Shown here: positions 38,988 to 52,100 of the stretch, in pieces
Numbering within the stretch: position 1 is the stretch's first letter
Layout of the letters: every line of letters starts with the position of its first letter
Origin: Chlorops oryzae
Lineage: Eukaryota > Arthropoda > Insecta > Diptera > Chloropidae
NCBI GenBank assembly: GCA_020466095.1
Contig: CM035807.1
Coordinates: forward strand, 106,144,727 to 106,208,726
Length of the DNA: 64,000 nt
Direction: 5' to 3'
Translations under genes and position numbers: made by a program
Notes under the pieces: model-generated
The model's input: the letters and a program-made list of their open reading frames with translations, nothing else
The model's database searches: none
Told to the model about the DNA's origin: nothing

Positions 38988-39151
38988 CAGTGGCGTAGCG
39001 TGACATTTCGGCGCCCGGGGAACGATGGGGGCACAATGTAGTAAATGCCGCATACTCCAACCGGCCTCAATAAAAGTACCTTCATAATAATTGAAATATG
39101 ATTTGGCACCTGGGGGCGGCTGCCCCCTTTCACCCCCTCGCTACGCTACTG
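38988..39151. mobile_element. hAT-type MITE, 164 bp
   Basis: The termini CAGTGGCGTAGCG and CGCTACGCTACTG are perfect inverted repeats, flanked by a perfect 8-bp duplication CCTACGAC (38980-38987, 39152-39159). It is much more GC-rich than its surroundings. Confidence 0.88.
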
Positions 39152-41744
39152 CCTACGACAACATTCAAAACAACAAGCGACCGAAGAAAGTGCATTTAGT
39201 CAAAGGACCATAAAATAAGAGCCGATTAAGCAATTTCTCTGTACATAAACGGAGCTTAGACCAGAGGAAAGCAGACCGATCTTTACACTACATATTCCAG
39301 AAGACGTCTCAGATCTATCGCACATACTACGAAGAAGCCACGACGAATAGAGGTAAATAGTTATAACATATGGCAATATCGAGTATTGTCAGGAGTTTAG
39401 GATTTGCAAAAATCTGTTTAGACATAAGGATTCTTATTTTATAAATGAAAGGATTGAATTAACAATCTTTTCATTTATTTCTAATGGAGTATAGAATAAT
39501 AGTGTGACGTGCGTACCTACCCAAATGACACGGCGTCGAACTATTTAACCCCCATACCCCAACAGATGCGATCCCACTGTTCGCCAGAGTGTAGGAGTGT
39601 AGGAAAATCGTCCGACAGGGTTTTCAGTACCTAATTGTTTGGAAAAAAAATGTAAGGTGAAAAATAAAAATTGAAAGCATATTTTCTCACGTCAACTACA
39701 TATAAACATCAGATCGTTTCCGATCAATAAACTTTTCATTGGCCCCGATTAAGTGATGAAAATTTATCTTTTAAGAAGAATTAATATTTTCATTGTATAC
39801 TGCATTTAATTCGGCTAGACGAAAATAAAGACAATTCAATTTACAAGAATAGACATGGCAATTTACGAGCAATTTAAAAAATCTAAATTCAAGCATCTCC
39901 ACGTGTCCATTTTTTTTTTCAAGTGCTTTTTTTTTTGTCTTTGTTTCTGCTCAAAAGCAATTCCCAAAAGTCAAGAGAAAAAACATAAACAAGGCGAAGG
40001 CGAACATAAATATTATGGCAGTCCGGATTTCTTCAAGTTGGACGAACTGAATTTCTAATTTCAAATACAAACGTTAATTTTCATTAATGCAGGCAGACAT
40101 ACATACTTTTGATGACCTCTGACATCGCTTGACCGAGCGTAGGCGGGAGTTTTCTAAATATGAAGTTTATGCAGCATTAATTAATCAGTCGTGATGACGC
40201 GTTGGGGTAAAGTGAACAGTCCAGCTTGGACTATAAGCTTTGCAATGACAAATCGTTAGGAAATTGTGATCTCAAATGCTCTCTCAGTGCTTTGAAAATC
40301 ATTATGATCATCTAGATTCTAGATAATTGTAACCCCAAACAAACACACATAAAAAACTTTTATCTGATGATCCCCGAAAAGTAAAAAAAAACATCAGCTC
40401 AACTCGTGCGCTGATCGGTGCAATCAGTTGCGGCTCTGCAGTCGACGGTGTCGGGTCTAAAATTGTAGGCGAAAAAAAAAAAAAATTTGTTGATCACGCT
40501 TCACTGGCGATGCGAACCATTTGAGCAAGCATAGAAAATTCTTATTGGATAAGATATTGCACACAACACAAAATAGCGGTGTGTGCGGCGCGAGAAAGTG
40601 TGCAAAACATTTTGCAGTCTTTTGTGCGATTAATTGACCCCTTTCGGTCCGAGTGACGCGTAATCTTTGATTTACGGGAATTTATTAAGTTCAGTCTTTG
40701 TTGTTAAATGAATGCGCATTGCAGTTTCTGTTTTGGTTTGTTTTTCTCTCCCTCTCTCGCTCTCTCTCTCTCTGCTTGAATTGAAAACAGAATAAATTAA
40801 AAAGATTATTTTCATTTTATGTTAATGATTGTGTGAAAAGCGTTTCAATTGTGGAAATGAGTGTGCAATATATAAAAAATATATATACAATATTTGCGAT
40901 AATTGAGAAAAAATTCGAAAATGTATTTTCACTAATGAATTTATGCTCCAACGGCGCACTTTGACTGTCCTTGTTAATGTCGCAATGTGTTATTATTGTT
41001 ATTTAAATCGAGTCTAATAATAAAATCTAATTAACTAAAGTTAAATATTCGAGAGAAATTCAATTATGATAGCCACAATTGAAACATAAAATTGGCATTA
41101 AAAATACCTGCCTACCTACATATTTCCACTATTTCAGTGAACATGTCAAAGGAGCATTTTTTTATTTTCGACTTTTGATCGAATTACATATCGGCGAACT
41201 TATGTCATAAGCTATGCGAATGAATCGATTATTGAATTAAGTGGATAAACAGTGGAGCTATCCAAACTAATTTTTTTTTTTTATATTTTATCTGCGCTCT
41301 TCGAAGGGCTTGAGAGGCTTTTGACCTGGTTAACTTGCGCTCGCGGCGGAAATGCCATTTGGAGAAAAAGCACGTGTTTTAAGTATTTATTGAACTAATG
41401 AAAATAAACTTAAAAAAAAACCAGAAGCCCATTGGATTACAAAATTTCCATTATAAAGCTTCAATGAATCAATGAAAAATTTTATAAAAATTTTCCTACA
41501 GTTTTTTCCTATCCATAAACGCGATTAAACTAAGGTTTTTCCCGCATATATGCGATTGTGGCAATAAAAAGCAAATAGAAAAAAAATTTTAAATAAAACA
41601 TAATTAATCGAAACTATTCATGGAGCGTCTAGTTTTAGTGGCCAACGCGTCGTAGTCTCGCCAGGCAACGAAATCAGCGTTTTCTAAATTTACTTAATAA
41701 ATAATTAAAATTAAATATTTATTTAAAAAATAAAAATAAAAAAA

Positions 41745-42104
41745 ATGGATAGTCCTTGGAAAAGAATGAAAAATTCTAATTATAAAAACGCTGACAATGC
41801 AATACCACTGTCAACAGTATGCACAGCAACAACAGTAACAGCAATAACAAGAGCAAGAGCATCAGCACCAGCACCGCTAACAACAATAACAACATCGAAA
41901 AGAAGAGCAATTATAATAACAAATACAACGGCAACAGTGGCATTGTTGATTTTAATTAACATATCCTGTGTCACGGGCGCACTTTACCATCCAACGAAGA
42001 GCACGAATCTGGAAGGGAGAGTTGGTTCACACGTCGCGTTTAATTGCCCAATCGATTTTCCCTACGAAACACCAATACCTTATGTGGTGAACTGGAGCAA
42101 AGAC
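41745..42104 (+). CDS. bdl: bdl exon 1: signal segment and start of Ig1
   Basis: The ATG at 41745 follows an A-rich leader (AAAAAAAATGG). The first 55 residues are T/A-rich and hydrophilic, then ATVALLILINISCVTGA forms the hydrophobic core, then STNLEGRVGSHVAFNCPIDF opens a V-type Ig domain (Cys101). No later in-frame ATG precedes the hydrophobic core apart from codon 8, so the start is near-forced. The donor GTAAGT is at 42105, phase 0. Confidence 0.9.
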
Positions 42105-44557
42105 GTAAGTATTCAATGGCTTGAGAGATTGTTTTAACATTTCGATAGTGTATTACCTTTTTTTTATATATATGTATATAATTTTTATTAATATTTATTT
42201 TGCTTAAAACAAGTAAAATCATGTAATTCAATCTTCCTCTCGACACGATTCTTAATGCCTGTTGTAAAATGACGAAATTCTATATGTTTTATTACGCTTG
42301 TGGTTTGAGCTTTGGTATCAATGTCAAGCATCATTGAAAGAATTGTGGTTTCCATATGCCAGTGTTGTAAAGTGGGCTGTGATCGAAATGTCTAGGCTGT
42401 CAGAGGAAAATCAATTTTGGGCCAATGTTTGATACACTCTGAAAGAATTTTCGTAGATTATTTGAGTGAATACAATGGCTTAGCCCTAATTGGCTTGGCG
42501 CATATTTAGACGGGGAGTTTTTAGTTTCTTCTTCTGATTTCTGGTATGAATTTTCCAATTTCAAGTGTCAAAGTCGTATCAAGGAGTGTTTGGATTCAGA
42601 TTTTTGTGCTGCAACGACTTGTCCAGTTTTATTTAAACTTCTTTTTAATCAAAATTATGTTATTAACTTTGTTCTAGTTTGAAATGTACGGGTCAGGAGT
42701 GATACGAAACGACGAAAAAGACTTTTGAAATACTTGAGATTTTTGCTATTTGTGGCTAAAAGATGGAGTATTTTCGGTTCAGTTTCCACGACAGTTCTTT
42801 TCTCCATTGTTTAGGCTTAAGCATTGTAGAAGACAGGAAAATAAAATATTAAACGGTTAACGAGATAAAGCCATAGCCATGTGCAACTAAATTCTCGGCC
42901 TCAATATACGAGATCAATTTTAAATTGATCTGTAGCCAATCTGGAAAAAAAAATATACGGATTTCCTATATGTATCCTAAATTTTTTCATACATTTTTCG
43001 TGTAATATCCACTCCTTCAGTGCGGCCTTAAATTGGTCTAAATAAATTTTCATGAGATATAAAATAATCGTGCTTATTATGTTTTCCGACGGATCGAATC
43101 CGTTCGGATTTTAACATTTTTATGAATGAAAAACTCTTTTTTTTTGGTTCACCAAAATTTGATATTTCCAAACGGATTCGATCCGTCGGAATATATAATA
43201 GGCACGAATAGTAAATTTTCGGGAGTTCAATTCGTTTGCTTCGCTTATCACATTCATACGACCGCAAAAAAGAGAGTAAAACTTAATTAAATTTACTTAA
43301 AACAAAGTACCACAATCCGGAAAGAATTCAAAGTGCTTGGTTCCAGATTCTATTGCTCTCATTCTTCTGAGCTTTAATATGATTAAAAAGCCAAAATCAA
43401 GTTAAATAACAACAACAGCAACAACAACAACAACAAAAATGAGAACGTGAACCAAATTACAGCAAACGAAATGAAATTACACCGACGCTTCTATTAATTG
43501 AAATTAATTGCCAAAACAAATTAAGAGTTCTTCTCACTATTTTGCCATTAATTTGATCGATTCGTGAAGTGTCGACCTTAACACATCGTCCCGCGCTTCG
43601 AATCGAATTGAGTCCAGTCGAGCCAAGTCGAATCGAATCGAATTGAATCGAATAGAGCTGCGATTCATTAGATTTCAATTGAATTTTCATTAGGTTTTTG
43701 AAGTGTGACAAACTGATGAACAAAATCTTTCGCCTGCGAAGCAATTTCAGCTCATTTCAACCACTCGAACGGTCGTCACTGACAGGCGCTGACATGACAT
43801 CATTGACCCAATGATAACCGAGTAGGCGAATTGGCGTACTGCCTTTTCATTCAAAAGGCGCGACACACTGAAAATTCCAAATGGGAGGTCTTCTTTCCGT
43901 TCTTTTCTTTCGAGTTCTCCTTTCGTTGCGTTTCGTTTCGTTTCGTTTCGTTTCGTTTATACACCAATATTGTCTGATATAAAGTTTGTTTTACACCATT
44001 CATTATTTATACATTTACTGTGAAAGGCCTTTTGTTTCCATTCGATAGATCCGTTCAAACGTAATTAAATTGAATAAAGTGTAGCGATGATGAATGTCAG
44101 TACGGCCGGCACTTACGCATTTGCTCTCTCCACTCAGATACTCCCGGGCACTTATGCATGTTTCATTGCTAAGGGACGCAGTCAACTTATTGACACACAC
44201 AAATTGTCATTCATTTCGATTGAACGGAATTGAAATTGATTCGAACAACAAAAGAATTTTTCATTCAAAGCTTCATTGCGTTCGCTGTGCAGAATGTGAA
44301 ATTTATATTTTCACCAGAGAATCCAGAGAAAAAAAAAAAACACAGCCAGCAGATAAAATTGTCAAAAGGGCACTTGCATTAAAAATTCGTTATTTAATTA
44401 AGTACACTTTTCGTAAAATACTTTCTGTGCATTGTGCTGGCACAAGGAATGAATGGCGATCCTGTTGTACGAATTAATAATTGTGAGAAAAATGCATTGC
44501 ATCGAGTTAAATTATATGAATTTAATTATATGCCATTTTGAATTTTTATTTCATTAT

Positions 44558-44600
<43 letters not shown>

Positions 44601-47600
44601 GCAAATGAAGAGCACGTCGACAATATCAATGTAATGTCATTAATGTTCGTGCCAATTTTATTGAGAACTTATAAGTTAATACAGTTCTTGCAGGTGCTTG
44701 GCTTGGCTACGATCTGTCCTTGTATGTGATTAATAAATTAATGAATTTCACAATTTAATTAAAAGGACTTCGTCCTTTTTGGTTCGGTAATCATCACATT
44801 GGTTTGAGAAGTTCAACTTTATCTCATGAAGTTGTGACATAAGTGGCGTATGTGGAACATATTCTGCTTCAATCAATGTGAGTTCATCATCGCTCATACG
44901 TCATGTGCAACGGAAATGTATTGAAATTAAGTAGGTCGATACCGATAAAATTATTTCAATATTTAATATAGGCATATATGGAAGGAAAAATTTCGTTCGA
45001 AAATCGTCGTTATTTTCTACTAAACGACGTGGTTAAGATTTAAAGGAAATTCGTACACCTATGGGAAATGCCATTGTGTCACACCCGTTACATTGACTTT
45101 TTTTAGGCTTTAGCTCATATATATTTCAAAAAAAAAAGGACGAGATTTTCAAGGATTGAAACTTTTGAAAACATGCAACAGTATTTAAGGAATGAAATTA
45201 TCTATTATTCTCCTCAGAATGGCTGTGACCTGTAGGACGATTTTGCGTGGGATTGTCCATATAATACATACATTCATACATATACAGAAAAAATATTGAA
45301 GTTAACCTTTTCGGGTGATTCTGGGATAGCGTAGGGGATGCGTTCTATGCTCTTGATCTCGGGGTCCTTGGTTCGATTCCCGGCACAGGTGAAATGAAGT
45401 GTAATGTTCCAAGCCCAGCATTGGTTTTTCTAAAAATCGCATGTTAGGGGCACACGACATAAAAAGACATACATACACTCACACAAACTCGAGAAAAACC
45501 CCTCGTGGCATCACAATGGGCCTAAGTGACATCCATTCCAACATACATACATGTTTAACCTTTTCAGCATAAGCAAAAAATATACTAATATTAAAGGAAA
45601 TGTAGAAAAAAAATTGCATGAAAAGCTTCTAAGTGCTAATTATGAGCCATTTTCCTCAAGAGACACACTCACATTCTCTTGGAGATAATTGATTAAAATG
45701 AGTACCTATTGAAAATTGATTTCCTTGCCACAAATATCTCTAAACAACCCCAACGAACAGTAAGCAATAGAAAAAAGGCACCACAATAACACAATAATAT
45801 TATAATTTATACTTCCTTATGAATTTCTTGTGTGCAATAAAATCGAAAAATGGAAACAATTTTCAATCATTTTATCGCTTTCTCCAACTCAATTTGCACC
45901 GTATAAATTATATAGACTTTCGAATTCAAATTTTGTACGTTTCACAATCGATGAAATCATTTTTGCAAATTTTTCAGGTAATAGAAAGACACTCATCTCC
46001 ATAATCAAGAATCCGCAATCATCATAAACTCATTTACTAAAATGTGCAAAATTTCCATTAATACTTTTTCTGGTTTGAGTTTAATTTTCGAAATTTCTTT
46101 GAATGAATTTACATTTTTTATCGCATCTTTTTATAAATGTTGCTCTGGCTATGGCCGTGAAGACAGCGTAATGAACGGGAAAAATTCAATTTATTTATTT
46201 ATTTTTTTTTTTTTTTCTTCTTCAAGTTGGTGTTTTTCTTCAACATATTTTCTTTCATCTCATTACACGAACGCCACCCCAAACGACATTTATTTTTAAT
46301 GGTTACTTAAGTAACTGCAATACTGCACAATACTTGGGAAAAAGAATTCCATAAGAGGATGTCAAATTGAGGGCAAGTGGATGCAAATTGCTTGCTTTCG
46401 TTGCGTTAAATGGATTTATGAAACAAATTTTGATTGCGCGATTTCATATTGAAATGAAAGCTTAGCAAAAATTTAATAGATTTTAAACGATTTTTCGACA
46501 GCCTCTGTGCCGTAGTTGGTTGTGATGCCAACTTACGAAGCGAGAGGCTATGGGTTCAACTCCCAGCTGAGGTCGTTTTTTTTTTTGTTTCTGTTTTTCT
46601 TAGGCCCATGTGAGACCTTAGTGTGTCACCCTAAATGGTGGCACCCTCACTAACCCAAACTAATCGTTTTTTCATACATTTTCATTCAAGTTTAAACTTG
46701 AATTGATGTTCAGCATCAACTATCATATTTAATTTAATAAATCATATCCTCATTGTTCTACCGTATCTTTTTCTTACAAACCAAAAATAAATCAACAAAA
46801 AATATGCTTCAAATTTCTCTTCAAAAATAAATCTATTCTAGTTAAAATCACTCCCGGAATAGCCGAAAATATATAAATTCAAACATTGAATGTGAAAGAA
46901 AAAAAAAGAAAAAAAAATTGGTACTTATATACACTCCCGTATCATGAAATCATTTCACGGTCTACCGATCCTTTGCAGTAAATTTTGTGGTGAAACATGT
47001 GAGCTACAAATCATTTTACAACTGCCGAGCCACTGGCAATCTGAATGGCATCGCATGAGTTTTTGGAGTATGGCGATACATTACCATTACCTGTTAGCTG
47101 AAAAAAAGAGATTTATACCGCAAAAATTTTGACATTTGTCAATTTTCATGAACTGACAGTGAGCGACAGGCACAGTTGTTACGTCTACATCAGATACACG
47201 AACCGAGACTTAATAGAAAGCAGCGCGACCCAGACAAACACCCACACACACACAGACTCTCTTGATGCTCGATGCTTGGTGACTTTGGTAGGTCGATTCA
47301 ATATTGTGCAGTCAGACTACCTATATACACATTGCGAGACAGCATGCACATCGATGTTGCAACGCTATCAAGAGTTGTCATTGTATTTGCCAGCAAATGG
47401 TCCCTAAGCTGCCATGATTTTCTCAATGTCAAAATCAGCGGGTGTTGCTTTGCGAAAATCATTTGAATCTGAATGTCTGGAAAGCATTGATTTCGTGCAC
47501 GCACCATGGACCTTGGGGTGGTAATAGTTAGTGTATACAGTTACATTTGTAAGTTCATGCATTCATGTTCAATCGGCATCTGATGCACTGCAACTCGTGT

Positions 47601-49100
47601 GCCCACTTGCACCCCAAAATGTCCCTCTCTCTCTCTCTCTCTCTCTCAGACATTTGTTTGCAAGCACTGCAAGCTTCCGCTTTGATTTCCAAATGCTGGA
47701 GAATGGAAAAGGCCATTTTGATTATTGTCTCCGTCGTTGCTCACCGTCCGTTTGCCATTGGAACGCTTTCGAATGCGAATTCATTTATCTTATTTGATTT
47801 ATTGTTGTAATTTTAATTGTAATTATAATCTTATTAGTAAATTATGCTCATTTCGTTCATTCTGTTGCACATTGTGTTGTCCAGGTACCACCCCATGTCG
47901 TTCCTTTGTACACATATTTATGTATGTATGTATGACGGCTATATTTTCGCTTTGAAGCTGAGTTGTGTGAAGGCGATATTTTGAGTTGCTTTTGGGCAAG
48001 CCTTTAAATAATAAAGGTCAAGAAATACCGAACGATTGTGATTGTAGATGCCTTAAATAATAATATTCATTTTCAGTAAAGATTTGAAGCTTTGAGATTG
48101 CTTAAAAATCAATTCGTTTTTGATTCAATTAAAAATGAAAGCGCATTCAATCATTTCGGCTTTCAATAAATTTATATTTAATAGCTTCGATTAAACTAAA
48201 AAAACTAAAAAAAAAAAAAAAAAAAAATCTGAACAATTTAAGACTTCCATGTGAGTGATTGATTGAATCGATTGCAATATATTTCAATTTTGCACGCATT
48301 GGATTTGACTTTATTGCTTTCTATTTGAATTATTTGAATCAGAAATTGGAAATTTGCGATGCTTATCAATTAATTGATAGCATTTTTTTAAATACTTATT
48401 GTTTTTTTAATTAAAAATTTACTTATATACCAAAAGTTTCACCCCCTTATTCATAATCAAAAAACATTGATTAAATTCAGTGTCTGTATGGAAATATGAC
48501 ATTTAAGCAATGTTTTAAATTTAAATTTTATTATTGAATAAGGAGGTTATTGCTTTATTTCTATAAATCATTATAAAAATGCCATATTAGCTTTTGCCTT
48601 AAACTGGCACATAGTTCAGTTAGCTACATATGAAAATCGCTTTAAAAATCCTGACTCTTTCCATTATTCCTCTTTCCATTGCATAGAATAAGAAGATTTT
48701 CACATGGTACGATAAGGATACAATAACAAATGAGCTCTTCACTGGACGCCTGAGTCTCGTCGATAGTGACGAACATGAAGATTATGGTAAGGCATCTGTT
48801 AACCTAACGGCCATACGCGAATCGGACCAAGGCTGGTATCACTGCCAAATCGTTTTCCCCAATCGATCGCCAAGCATACGCAACAATGGAACATTGTATC
48901 ATCTAACCGTTGAGGGTAAGTTGCAATGAAAGCACGTTTTTATGTTGTTTTTTTTTTTGGTTTTTTTTTTTGTCGAAGTATCAACGGGTTTTAACCTGCA
49001 TTGCGATAACATCAATGTGGGCACGTTGATGCTTAATGCCTACTGCCTACTGACTACTAACCAAGTATTGCTATTCCCATCCATTGCATTCGTTTGTGTG

Positions 49101-49135
<35 letters not shown>

Positions 49136-52100
49136 TGTGTGTGCGTGGGTACCTTCAGGTGGCTCGCTCATAAAAATTCCGCCCGTGAATCAAACGATTA
49201 TGGAGGGACAGACAGCGTTTTTCCATTGTGTCATGAAATATCCTGAAACATCGACGGCCGCATGGCATAAGGATGGCACACCGATGACGAAATACAGGAC
49301 TTAATACGCCGTGCATATATCGGTCCCGATGGCAGTTTAAGCATTGACCCGACCATGATGAGCGATTTTGGCGAATACGAATGTAAAGTGCGTAACGAGG
49401 CAGGTGATGTTCAAACGGCCAAAGCGTTCCTTAATATACAATGTAAGTGATTGACGAAGGCGCTGTCAGTCAGGTCAATTTCCTCCTTGGCGCTCTAAAT
49501 CTAGTCCCCTAACTCTTTAGATAAGGCCAAAGTTATTTATGCGCCACCCGAAGTCTTTCTGCCAGCCGGGCAGCCTGCCATACTCGATTGTCATTTTCGT
49601 GCGAATCCGCCATTGAAAAACTTACGTTGGGATAAAGATGGCCTACTCTTCGATTCGTATAACGTTCCCGTGAGTTGAATAACCAAATAGTCTACCTTTA
49701 CTTTTGCTAATTTTGCGTATTAGTTTGCGCTATTTCTATTTCTATTTCGATGCCGATGTCGATGTCGATGCTGATTCGTGCAGGGCGTTTTTTACAAAAA
49801 CAATGGCAGCCTTTATTTCGCCAAAGTTGATGAGAGCCATGCCGGCAGTTATACGTGCACACCTTATAATGACTTAGGGACTGATGGACCATCGCCCGTC
49901 ATTAGCGTAATTGTATTGCGCCCGCCGATATTTAGCATCACACCGAAATCCATTTACATGCAAAAATTGGGCGAGAATGCTGAATTGCCATGCGAGGCCA
50001 TCGACCGAGACGGAAACAATCGACCCAACATTGTATGGAATCGGGTACGTATGTATTTATGTATGTAGGTATGCGAGTGTATGGCTCCGAGTGGAGCAAA
50101 GAATTTAATGCGAAACTAATCAAGTTAATACGCATCGATTGCTACAATTTTATATGTACATACATACATATACAAATGTGTGTACGTTTGTGTTTATTTT
50201 TTTTATTTTTCTTTTTCGATTTTTTATAGAAAGATGGGCAACCGTTGCCCCCAGACCGATATAGTCTTAATGGTGGCAATTTAACTATCAGAAATCTAAT
50301 CGAATCCGATCGAGGTATGTACGAGTGCTCGGCGACCAACGAAGCGGCAACGATAACCGTTGAAAGCGAATTGATGATTGAGAATGTTGCACCACGCGCA
50401 CCGCATAATCTGACGGCAAATAGTACGGAAACGGCCATCACAATACGTTGGCAACCAGGTAAGATGAATTATGACTGCGATTGGAGTACCTATGCGGGAG
50501 CAATTCATGCGAATAGAATTCAATATAAAATGCAAAGGAATTCCTCTAAACATAACGGACAAGAAGAGTTGAACGGCTTTCCCAGTTAGCAGTTGTCAAA
50601 TTTGAAAATTAATGAGAGGTCTTAATGTCGCGATGATAAGTGGAAGTTGAATACATTTGAGGTCTTAATGTTGAAGATGAGCAATTTAATTCCTTGTCAA
50701 ATGTTCGACTGAAACCTCTTCTGTTCTACATATACAGGGTGCTTCGACTGCTATCAATGAAGTCGAACTTATTAGATTTGGTACAGTAAAACTACTTTAA
50801 TTGTGTGAAAAAATCACTTTTCATTGATTTTTATGCTAAAAAATTTTTTGCATAGCTTTGACCTTGGTCATTGATAGCAGTCTCAACGTTTGTATCCAAG
50901 ATAAAAATTTTAATGCAGTTCGACAGAGAATTGTCAGACCTTTCTAGGCGTATAAAAATATCTTATACTTTAATGCAGCTTCAAGGGTATTTGAGCCTTC
51001 AAAATTAAAATTTTAAAATTCTTTAAACATTTTTTTACTTTGAGAGCCATTTTGGTATGAAAAAGGTCCTATTAACACCCAATTTTTTTATTTTATTCAA
51101 AATTCTGGATCGATTTCCTTTAATTTGGTACCCTATATGTCTAATAAATTTTTTGAAAATAAAATGAGAAAATTAAATGACTAAATGAACTTTTTGCTGT
51201 ATCAAATCTAATAAGTTCGACTTCATTGATAGCAAACGGATAGATGTTCATTTAGATATTTAATTTTCTCATCTTATTTTCAAAAACTTTATTAGACATA
51301 TAGGGTACCAAATTAAAGGAAATCGATCCAGCATTTTGAATAATATAAAAAATTTGGGTGTTAATCGGACACTTTTTATACCAAAATGGCTTCGAAAGTA
51401 AAAAAAAAATTTTAATTTTTTTCAAAATTTTTCACTTAGACCGTTTATTTTTCACTCAATGCATTTAAGGTTTTTTTTTCTACGATGAACCGTTATCGTG
51501 GGAGAGTTATTTTTCTCGACATACTGTCTAAAATCTTTTGAGGCCTTATAACTCCTCAGGGGTGCATTTGCGACCAACCGCAACCCCCCTCCTCCCATAC
51601 GATTTTTTGTTAGTTCTGACCTCCTCTATCAGCTCCCGACCGGTTGACCTTCACAAACGGAACACCCTGTATATTATGCCGCAAAAGGGGTAAAACATTG
51701 TACTATTTAGTGCTTCAGGATCTCTTTTGCAAAGACCTCAAAAACTATTCCGCTTGAGAACGTTTGGGGAAACTTAAGCAGTAAATTCTTTTCTTAAATT
51801 TATAACTAAAAAAGAGAGTCCAAAAAGACTTTTTTTGGATTCCCTGAAGTGGCATATTCTGTATGACTCTGGAAAAGTAAACCTTGAGATCTCGAAAGTT
51901 GCACTTTTTCCATATTTTTCCGTGCCCAAAGAAATAGTTTTCAAAAACTATCCACAATTTTAAAGTGTAGCAATAGTAGTAGTAATAAGTATTTCGACCA
52001 TGGCATCATTATAAAACAATTACACAAATAATAGGAAAATTTCCATTTTCGGAGCTTTCAAGAAGTCGTTTAAGGCTTTACTCAAATTTACCGCTTCCGT

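Larger units (their letters stand above)
30420..41744. other. tutl 3'UTR and tutl-bdl intergenic region
   Basis: 30440-31200 is AT-rich and probably 3'UTR. 31700-35600 is very AT-rich with poly-A/T runs (for example 35396-35424) and many AATAAA motifs, so the polyadenylation site cannot be chosen. SINE, TIR and hAT insertions lie at 31216, 33242, 35665-37738 and 38988. 39160-41744 contains no recognised coding sequence and should hold the bdl promoter and 5'UTR. Confidence 0.6.
42105..48686. other. bdl intron 1 (6.6 kb) with repeats
   Basis: It contains a short palindrome (43065-43213), CAA/CAG and TTTCG microsatellites (43406-43436, 43915-43958), a SINE A copy (45318), a SINE B copy (46496) and a small MITE (48440-48545). 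No other exon was recognised. First introns of such genes often carry regulatory DNA, but no specific site can be named. Confidence 0.65.

Noticed and set aside
46944..47132. 62-codon open frame in bdl intron 1
   Set aside because: No splice sites in matching phase and no recognisable domain.
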